The notes under the pieces are model-generated. The model did no database searches. It was not told where the DNA came from and saw nothing but the letters and a program-made list of their open reading frames with translations. Below, piece after piece: positions 55,357 through 61,305 of a stretch of 64,000 bases of DNA. Both the position numbers and the translations under genes were made by a program. The DNA is taken from assembly GCF_036703385.1 (NCBI RefSeq), contig NZ_DATNPA010000295.1, positions 66,131 to 130,130 on the forward strand, read 5' to 3'. Positions within the stretch are counted from its first letter, which is position 1; each line of letters opens with the position of its first letter. The stretch comes from Allocoleopsis sp036703385 (lineage in GTDB: Bacteria; Cyanobacteriota; Cyanobacteriia; Cyanobacteriales; Coleofasciculaceae).

Positions 55357-56208
55357 TTAAGTATTCTCTAAACACGAGTGACACATTGGTTGAAAGTCTG
55401 CGTCAAACAGCCTTAACTGACCTCGCTTTTCAAGCGCCCACTGTTTAGGAACTGGTTCGCCCCAGCCCCAAAAAAACTTTTTCTTTACACGAGCTTCTAA
55501 TCTGTCAATCCATTGACCCCATTCGGGATATATTGCCGAGGCTTCATTTCTTACCTGCTGACTTTGGGTTGTGCCACACAAACACTCGCCAGAGCGACAC
55601 AGTTCTTTGTTAACTGGGTTGATCGGACACTTCTGTTCGCCACAAAGCGCTTGGCAGTCTGTTTTTTGCCAATGATGAATGACGTTTACCCAAACATTGT
55701 TAATCCTGTCGCCGTCAGTCCGAATCTCTTTGCCTGCAAGGTTTTTTGCTCGGTTGTTAGACTCCGCAATCCTTGCACCATTGATTAATAAAATTTTTCT
55801 TCCCCTTTTACCTTGACGAATGTGTTTGGAAAGTGCGTGACTGTAAGCACTCTTTTTAAGAACATGGTAGGCATAAGAATGTGCTGAATTTTGACCTGTG
55901 CCTACCCCAAAAAATCCCTTTCTCAATACATACTGTTCGTAAGAATCTTTGGCGTCAGCCTCTATGTAAGGTATGCCAATTGACTCAACATACAGTCTCA
56001 CAAACTCAGTCGTTTCTTTAATTCCTGTGCGGGTGTTCACATGGAGGATGTAATCAGGTTTAACACCTAGCACCAAGCAGACTTGAAGCGCTGCCATAGA
56101 ATCTCCTCCACCAGAGAACATCAAAACCTTTGCATATGGTTGATGAGCCTTGATGGCTTTGTCTAATATTTCTGCGCTTTGTTTTAACAGTGGTTCGCTT
56201 GCATTCAT
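55357..56208 (-). CDS. PAPS reductase-like / PP-loop protein, about 283 aa
   Basis: PP-loop ATP pyrophosphatase motif FSGGGDSMAAL near the start (VLMFSGGGDSMAALQVCLVL), followed by HVNTRTGIKETTEFVRLYVE. A Cys-rich part lies later (CQALCGEQKCPINPVNKELC, CRSGECLCGT) with a terminal CHSC. Family members include PAPS/APS reductases and DNA-sulphur enzymes (DndC type). No dnd partner genes are in the window, so the target is unknown. The start is uncertain; ATG 56,208 is used because the longer frame reaches into the next IS. Confidence 0.7.
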   Translation of the reverse strand: MNASEPLLKQSAEILDKAIKAHQPYAKVLMFSGGGDSMAALQVCLVLGVKPDYILHVNTRTGIKETTEFVRLYVESIGIPYIEADAKDSYEQYVLRKGFFGVGTGQNSAHSYAYHVLKKSAYSHALSKHIRQGKRGRKILLINGARIAESNNRAKNLAGKEIRTDGDRINNVWVNVIHHWQKTDCQALCGEQKCPINPVNKELCRSGECLCGTTQSQQVRNEASAIYPEWGQWIDRLEARVKKKFFWGWGEPVPKQWALEKRGQLRLFDADFQPMCHSCLENT

Positions 56209-56266
56209 TCGTGTAGCGGCTATTTGCTTTACATCGCTGTTGTTTTTCAGTATAGTTGCTACAACA

Positions 56267-56775
56267 GCAGTAGTCAACAAAATTCCGGAAATGGCTAAAC
56301 TTTCAAAAGAAGATTATGAGTATCGGCGTACAGACAATTCAGTGTCATTAATCAATTATCATTTTGTGTTTGTACCTAAGCGGCGCAAACCTGTGCTAGT
56401 CAAGGCTGTAGCTCACCGATTACAAGAGATTATCTTCGAGCTGGTTACAGAGCATGGATGGAAACTAATTGCACTGGAGGTTCAACCCGACCATGTTCAT
56501 TTCTTCATTAATGCTCCTACCCATGAATCCCCTGCTGATATTGCACGGTGGGTCAAAGGCAGAGCATCGCATCACCTAAGAAAAGAGTTTCCAGAACTAA
56601 AAAAACTACCTGCGCTATGGACTCCGACCTATTTTGTAGCAACGACAGGTCAGGTCAGCACCGAGGTAGTTAAAAAATACATTGAGAATCAACGTGGCAA
56701 GTAGCGGATACACTGGGCTAAAGCCCTAAGTCGCTTTCATCCCCTCGCTAAAGCGGAGGGGTTCTCAGCTTTTAT
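56267..56775 (+). mobile_element. IS200-like element C
   Basis: tnpA with a right-end hairpin CCCCTCGCTAAAGCGGAGGGG at 56,741-56,761 and GCAGTAGTCAACAA just before the gene at 56,267-56,280. The same 14 bases occur at 50,390-50,403, next to element A's right hairpin. Ends are approximate. Confidence 0.6.
56291..56704 (+). CDS. tnpA: TnpA, IS200/IS605 Y1 transposase
   Basis: 137 residues. HUH motif DHVHFF (His68, His70), catalytic Tyr130 in VKKYIENQ. Full length and intact. It moves single-stranded DNA of IS200/IS605 elements and may also mobilise the two tnpB-only elements nearby. Confidence 0.9.
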   Translation: MAKLSKEDYEYRRTDNSVSLINYHFVFVPKRRKPVLVKAVAHRLQEIIFELVTEHGWKLIALEVQPDHVHFFINAPTHESPADIARWVKGRASHHLRKEFPELKKLPALWTPTYFVATTGQVSTEVVKKYIENQRGK

Positions 56776-56784
56776 GTGTTTTCG

Positions 56785-56856
56785 TTAACTCTTCTGTGCT
56801 TTCATCCCCACACTCCGCTACGCTGCGTATGGGGACTTCCCGCACAGAAGAGTTAA
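56785..56856. repeat. 15-bp inverted repeat around an inner hairpin
   Basis: TTAACTCTTCTGTGC (56,785-56,799) and GCACAGAAGAGTTAA (56,842-56,856) are perfect complements. Between them is a smaller TCCCC/GGGGA hairpin. This resembles a small insertion into a terminator, or a MITE-like unit. The stop of the 69-aa gene lies inside. Confidence 0.6.
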
Positions 56857-57027
56857 AGGTTTCAACAGCGCCTTAATCCAGGGATTCTTGTTTCTGAGGA
56901 TACTCTCATTTACCCCACACTCCCTTTGAGCCATTAGCGATGCGGACTGTAGGCTACCGAATCTTTCTATCGCAAGTTGCTCTAGTTGCGTGAGTGTGAG
57001 CTTGCGGTACTTCTTTTCTTGTGACAT
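56818..57027 (-). CDS. Hypothetical protein, 69 aa
   Basis: Helical, basic (LTLTQLEQLAIERFGSLQSA, SLMAQRECGVNESILRNKNP). The last residues CGKSPYAA are encoded inside the inverted-repeat structure and may be altered by it. Unknown. Confidence 0.45.
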   Translation of the reverse strand: MSQEKKYRKLTLTQLEQLAIERFGSLQSASLMAQRECGVNESILRNKNPWIKALLKPLTLLCGKSPYAA

Positions 57028-57089
57028 GGTTATCTTTTTTGTGTGTTTTTCTAGCGGTTTTCATTAGACCGAAATTGGCGAAGGTCTTG

Positions 57090-57320
57090 TCATATCTCAA
57101 CCCCAAACTCCTTACCTAAAGCAGCTTCAATCCGACGAAGCACCTCTATAGGTACAGCTTGAGACTCTTTCTCGATCCGACTCCAGTTCTGAGGCGACAT
57201 CCCAGCCGCTTCACAAATCGCCTTGAGCGTTCGATGGTCATTCTCTCTAGCTTGTTTGATGCGTTGTCCCAGTCCCGGAACATCCACCTCTATTACCTTG
57301 ATTATCTTCAACGCCTGCAT
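57090..57320 (-). CDS. XRE-family repressor-like protein, 76 aa
   Basis: XRE helix-turn-helix: GQRIKQARENDHRTLKAICE, AAGMSPQNWSRIEKESQAVP. Divergent from the early gene set beginning at 57,499. Likely a repressor of it. Confidence 0.75.
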   Translation of the reverse strand: MQALKIIKVIEVDVPGLGQRIKQARENDHRTLKAICEAAGMSPQNWSRIEKESQAVPIEVLRRIEAALGKEFGVEI

Positions 57321-57396
57321 ACCTTAACCTCGTCAATTACAACGTATCAAGTTATCTCATTAAATATTAACACTTATCCTGTAATCAGTTCTCACG

Positions 57397-57406
57397 TAAC
57401 ATGTTA
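57397..57406. promoter_or_regulatory. Candidate operator
   Basis: TAACATGTTA, a perfect 10-bp palindrome in the divergent gap, followed by AAATAATAAG. Repressor binding is inferred. Confidence 0.4.
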
Positions 57407-57427
57407 AAATAATAAGTAAGCAAAAGG

Positions 57428-57463
57428 CGATCGCGCACGGTCTGGAAAACTCACGCGATCGCC
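57428..57463. other. HIP1 hairpin in the early leader
   Basis: GGCGATCGCG pairs with CGCGATCGCC; its loop right side CTCACGCGATCGC matches the hairpin at 2,998-3,033. Confidence 0.55.
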
Positions 57464-57498
57464 CTTGCCAAATAAAAGCAGTGCACACTTAGAGCATC

Positions 57499-59088
57499 AT
57501 GATAGCATCAGCCTCCCTCGTATCGCACAAGCAGCGCATCACCAGGAAGTTCCTCGGCTTTCTACAGCGCACGTTCAAAGACCTGTTGGACATTGGTAGT
57601 GAACTGTCCACGCTCAAGTCAGAACTCTGCCGCAAGGAGTTCGGAGAGTACCTGAATGAGGAGTTCAGGGGAAGTAAATATCTAGCAGAAACCGCGATCG
57701 CGCTTTCCTCTTGGTTCTCTCAACTCAGCGATCGCGTGCAATCACACATCCTCAAGGCCAACTCCATCCAAACCTTAACCAACTGGTCCTTGGCTGCATT
57801 ACGAGAGTTACCCAAAGTAGGGGAAGAGGTAGTGCGATCGCTGCTCAAGCTTGGTGCCGTTACAGTCAAAAAAATCCGGGAAGTCGCCGGCACACCCACC
57901 AAAACCAGAAAGCCAGCCCCAGCCACCGAAGTGTTGGAAACCAAGCTTCAGGAATCCTGGCAACGTCTGCACAACTTAGAAGTGGAACTGTATGAAGCGG
58001 ATTCCATCTCACGAGACAGCATTAAAGTTGCTATTGAGGTGGCGAACAAGGATTTCGCCTATTGTGCTGGGAAACTGGGTATTAGCGTTGGTGAAGCCCT
58101 GCGACGGGTCAAGGGGGATATTGCCGTTGTCAGCCAGCAAGAAATTGACCAACGAGTAGAAGCCGCGATTGCGCAGAAACGTGCCGAGGTGGAGGAAGCA
58201 CTCACCCAAACCCAAACCCAAGCCGAACAAGAAGTCCGAGCGATGCACGCGCTGAAGCTCAAGTACGCTCAAGAAAATGAGCAGCTTAAATCCCAGCTCC
58301 AGCAGATTCAGGAAGTGTTACGGGAGAAAGAACTTTATCGGATTCGGGTGGAAGAGTTGGAACGCGAGCTCGCCAAGGCACGGCAGGTAGAAGATGTGGT
58401 GAAGGAACGCATCGCGCCGGTGTTGCAGCAGGTCGCTGAACTGAAAGAGGAACGCGATCGCCTGCTGGCTCAACTGGCAGCAACCCAACCGGAAGAACCT
58501 GTAAAAATCAGCCCTGAAGAGTGGAAGAAGCTCCAAGCTCGAAGAGTTGAAGCTGATTTAACAGTAGAAGAGTTCGCCAAGATTGCGCTTGTACCCTACA
58601 GCCATACACGGGGTAGCGATATTCTGGAATCCCAAGTTGGTGAGGTGTGGGAACGTTTAGAGCGCCACATTGAGGAAAAAAGCGATCGCGGCAGTACCAA
58701 GCGCATGACGATGAGCTACGGCGAAGCGCAACGGTACGGGATGAAAAACTATGGGGAAAAGAGCGATCGCGAAGCACAGCGATTAGAAGCTGAAACCCTT
58801 TCCGTGTATCACCCAGAGAAAGCTAAGTTGTTAGCCCAGATGCAAAAAGAGGTATTGAAGTATGGGTTAAAGCTGCGCGATTTAGTGGCTGAGCCGTTTA
58901 GTGTTTGTGTTTGTACTGGCGATTTGAAGCGGGTTTTGGCGAAAATGTCATTAAGCGTGTTAACCAACGTCTTGCAGGCGCAGCAGGTAATTGACGGACA
59001 GTTGGGTAGGGCGATGCCAATTAGCTCGTTTACTGAACTGATGCAGACTCTACAAAAATCCCAACACGAGCAACTGGAACTGTTCTAA
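57499..59088 (+). CDS. Large coiled-coil protein, 529 aa
   Basis: N-terminal basic helical domain (SHKQRITRKFLGFLQRTFKD), then long coiled coils (residues about 215-330, for example ENEQLKSQLQQIQEVLREKE), a short middle domain, and a helical C-terminus ending EQLELF, which resembles a clamp-binding QL-x-LF peptide. Known to me only as a type seen on cyanobacterial plasmids and phages. DNA-associated role is inferred. Not a tape-measure protein, since it lacks hydrophobic segments and lies in the early set. Confidence 0.6.
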   Translation: MIASASLVSHKQRITRKFLGFLQRTFKDLLDIGSELSTLKSELCRKEFGEYLNEEFRGSKYLAETAIALSSWFSQLSDRVQSHILKANSIQTLTNWSLAALRELPKVGEEVVRSLLKLGAVTVKKIREVAGTPTKTRKPAPATEVLETKLQESWQRLHNLEVELYEADSISRDSIKVAIEVANKDFAYCAGKLGISVGEALRRVKGDIAVVSQQEIDQRVEAAIAQKRAEVEEALTQTQTQAEQEVRAMHALKLKYAQENEQLKSQLQQIQEVLREKELYRIRVEELERELAKARQVEDVVKERIAPVLQQVAELKEERDRLLAQLAATQPEEPVKISPEEWKKLQARRVEADLTVEEFAKIALVPYSHTRGSDILESQVGEVWERLERHIEEKSDRGSTKRMTMSYGEAQRYGMKNYGEKSDREAQRLEAETLSVYHPEKAKLLAQMQKEVLKYGLKLRDLVAEPFSVCVCTGDLKRVLAKMSLSVLTNVLQAQQVIDGQLGRAMPISSFTELMQTLQKSQHEQLELF

Positions 59089-59090
59089 AA

Positions 59091-59495
59091 GTGAAACAGA
59101 TATTTAACTTTCCCCTCCCTCCCACACTTAATGAACAGATTCGGGAGGCTCGCGCCCATTGGGCAATTTCAGCCAAGACCAAAAAAGAGTGGACTGGGAT
59201 AGTTGCCCAAGAAGCATTCGGTACATCTCAATTTACTGGCAAAGTGTGGATGGATTTCGTGTGGGGATTGCGACGATTTGATCGCGATCCTGACAACGTA
59301 GCTGCGGCAGCCAAATACATTTTGGACGGTCTAAAAGTCGCCAAAGTAATCAGAGATGATAACTTAACTGTGATTCAGTCCCCCGTCATCCACTGGTACG
59401 AGAAAGACCCCACACCTAGCGTGATGGTCACCATCGCGGATTCCCCTGGTTTTATTTTCGAGCGCATGTCTGTTTTCCAGCAATTAGTTAGCTAA
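59091..59495 (+). CDS. rusA: RusA-type Holliday junction resolvase, 134 aa
   Basis: GTG start two bases after the previous stop. Contains the RusA core with DRDPDNVAAAAKYILDGLKV, where DPDN holds metal-binding Asp residues, and a further Asp pair in VIRDDNLTVI. Length fits RusA. It resolves branched DNA in phage recombination or replication. Confidence 0.85.
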   Translation: MKQIFNFPLPPTLNEQIREARAHWAISAKTKKEWTGIVAQEAFGTSQFTGKVWMDFVWGLRRFDRDPDNVAAAAKYILDGLKVAKVIRDDNLTVIQSPVIHWYEKDPTPSVMVTIADSPGFIFERMSVFQQLVS

Positions 59496-59509
59496 TAGGA
59501 GCAAGTTAC

Positions 59510-59800
59510 ATGTTTGTCACTTCAAGATTTCAGTGGTCTGACAGAGCATTCCGTGAATGTCGTGCATTGCAGAACGATTTTTTATCCAGAATCAGCCTTC
59601 AGGCAAATCCCCCATCTTCTGCGGATAGTGTGCGGTTTTATTTTGTGGAATGGGAGTCTGAGGGAAATCGTGGACTTATCAATATAGGTATGAATTACTT
59701 ACACGCCCAAGGCTTGCCAAACACAGGTGGAACTTGGTTGAGCGAGACATTTGAAAGTGACGGCGTTGTGTACGCGATCGCTGCTGTTTGGTGGGATTAA
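59510..59800 (+). CDS. Hypothetical protein, 96 aa
   Basis: AGGAGCAAG ribosome site. SVRFYFVEWESEGNRGLINI core, Trp-rich end. Unknown; in the recombination operon. Confidence 0.5.
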   Translation: MFVTSRFQWSDRAFRECRALQNDFLSRISLQANPPSSADSVRFYFVEWESEGNRGLINIGMNYLHAQGLPNTGGTWLSETFESDGVVYAIAAVWWD

Positions 59801-59841
59801 GCGCTATCCGCTCAACATTGTACAAAAGAGTGAGTTAAGTT

Positions 59842-60177
59842 ATGAAAAGCAAGAAGAAAAGGCTCGGAAAATATACACCTGCGCCTTGGAAAACTGATGA
59901 AATCCATTTTGTTGGAACAGACGAAGAGGACAGTCAGACCATTGCGTATGTGAGCGATCATCGCAACAGAAAACGGAGAACAGAAACTGAAAACAAAGCC
60001 AACGCAAAATTAATAGCTACGGCTCCTGAACTACTAGAAGCCGCTAATGATTTTGTGTGTAGATTGGAAGATTCCAGCCTAGACGACATTGAAGAAACAC
60101 TGTGGCGTCCCGATGGTGATGGTTGGGAGGAACTTACACGGCTTAAAGCAGCAATACAAAAAGCGCTGATGTATTAG
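59842..60177 (+). CDS. Ead/Ea22-like small phage protein, 111 aa
   Basis: TPAPWKTDEIHFVGTDEED start and NAKLIATAPELLEAANDFVC, a motif found in Ead/Ea22-type phage early proteins of unknown role. It lies in the early set. Confidence 0.6.
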   Translation: MKSKKKRLGKYTPAPWKTDEIHFVGTDEEDSQTIAYVSDHRNRKRRTETENKANAKLIATAPELLEAANDFVCRLEDSSLDDIEETLWRPDGDGWEELTRLKAAIQKALMY

Positions 60178-60222
60178 CGATCACGCAGGATATTCAACAA
60201 CTAAAAAACAAGGAGAAATATC

Positions 60223-61059
60223 ATGGTAAAACTCGGATTCCACGCACCCCTAACCCGCCTATATGTATTCATCAAGAATGAAGGTAACGCCCTTTGGTAC
60301 TACCTCGACGACGGGAATAAAGTCTACATCCATGAGACCGCCATCACCGGCGTACTCAAGCACTTTGAGGTGAAGGAGGCTAACACTAGTTTTGGGGACG
60401 ATGTAAAAGCTGACCTTGAGATTATGGCAGATCGCCGCTATGTGCTCCGGTCAGGTGTTGATACCGCCTTCACCAAAGGAATGCTCATGACGATCGCGGC
60501 CCTATCAGACGAGCAACTCAATCACCCCCTCACTTTGGAACTCAAGCCAGGGGAGAAGAAGGGTAATGTCTTAGTTAGTGCTCGTGACCCTGAAACGTTT
60601 GAGCCTATCAAAACGGGAACTTGGGGAAATGCCAACTGGGATGAATTAATGAATCAAGCCTTATCTAGATTTGGTGGTGTAGTTGTACCTCCCAGTCCAC
60701 CACAAAGACCTGCCACTCAACCCGTACCTATATCAACCAATCGCCCAGCCCTGTACCAACAGCACAACCACTTAATTAAGGTTGTGCGATCGCGTACTGG
60801 ACATACACAAGCCCAAATCGCTGCTTGGTGTCAAAAATACAACGCAGGCGCTCCCGATCAACTTCCCCCTGAGATTTGCCGACAACTTGTTGACTCCTTG
60901 GTTTTAAGCTGGGGTGACAACCATTTCCAAACTCCTGAGCTTTGTGAAAAGTCCTACTTCGGCAAGGTCAACATTCTCGTTAACGGTGGGATGGGATTGG
61001 GTGACGCGATTGTTTCTTGGATGGATGGTGTTACCAATGTGCCAGTCGGTAGCCGATAG
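60223..61059 (+). CDS. Hypothetical protein, 278 aa
   Basis: AGGAG ribosome site. N-terminal 130 residues look beta-rich (RLYVFIKNEGNALWYYLDDG), then a Pro-rich linker (VVVPPSPPQRPATQPVPIST) and a helical C-terminal domain (DQLPPEICRQLVDSLVLSWG). SSB- or recombination-mediator-like position, but no family named. Followed by a strong terminator. Confidence 0.5.
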   Translation: MVKLGFHAPLTRLYVFIKNEGNALWYYLDDGNKVYIHETAITGVLKHFEVKEANTSFGDDVKADLEIMADRRYVLRSGVDTAFTKGMLMTIAALSDEQLNHPLTLELKPGEKKGNVLVSARDPETFEPIKTGTWGNANWDELMNQALSRFGGVVVPPSPPQRPATQPVPISTNRPALYQQHNHLIKVVRSRTGHTQAQIAAWCQKYNAGAPDQLPPEICRQLVDSLVLSWGDNHFQTPELCEKSYFGKVNILVNGGMGLGDAIVSWMDGVTNVPVGSR

Positions 61060-61074
61060 GTAACACTTTCGTAC

Positions 61075-61109
61075 AAAAAACCCCCTCAATCAACATCGAG
61101 GGGGTTTTT
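61075..61109. terminator. Bidirectional terminator
   Basis: AAAAAACCCCCTC and GAGGGGGTTTTT form a 12-bp stem between convergent genes ending at 61,059 and 61,111. Confidence 0.9.
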
Positions 61110-61110
61110 G

Positions 61111-61305
61111 TCAGGGTGCCAGGAGAGTATCGCCTGAAGAGTTCGGAGTGTTGCGTGAAGTGTCGATCGCGTCAATGCGATTCAGGTAGCCGCAGTTAGT
61201 GCAGTACAGGAACTGTCCGACCTCAAACGATTTGCTACCCACAGCCCACCAGTATTTGCACTGGTCGCAGGAGAAATGGTGCAGAAGCTCTTGGTTGGCT
61301 TTCAT
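61111..61305 (-). CDS. Small zinc-ribbon protein, 64 aa
   Basis: Two C-x-x-C pairs, CDQCKYWWAVG and CTNCGYLNR, about 17 residues apart. ATG overlaps the stop of the TGT-Dam gene (ATGA), so the two are coupled. It may be a partner of the large protein. Confidence 0.65.
   Translation of the reverse strand: MKANQELLHHFSCDQCKYWWAVGSKSFEVGQFLYCTNCGYLNRIDAIDTSRNTPNSSGDTLLAP

Noticed and set aside
57499..59088. Tape-measure protein
   Set aside because: Long coiled coil but no hydrophobic segments, and it lies in the early gene set beside rusA.
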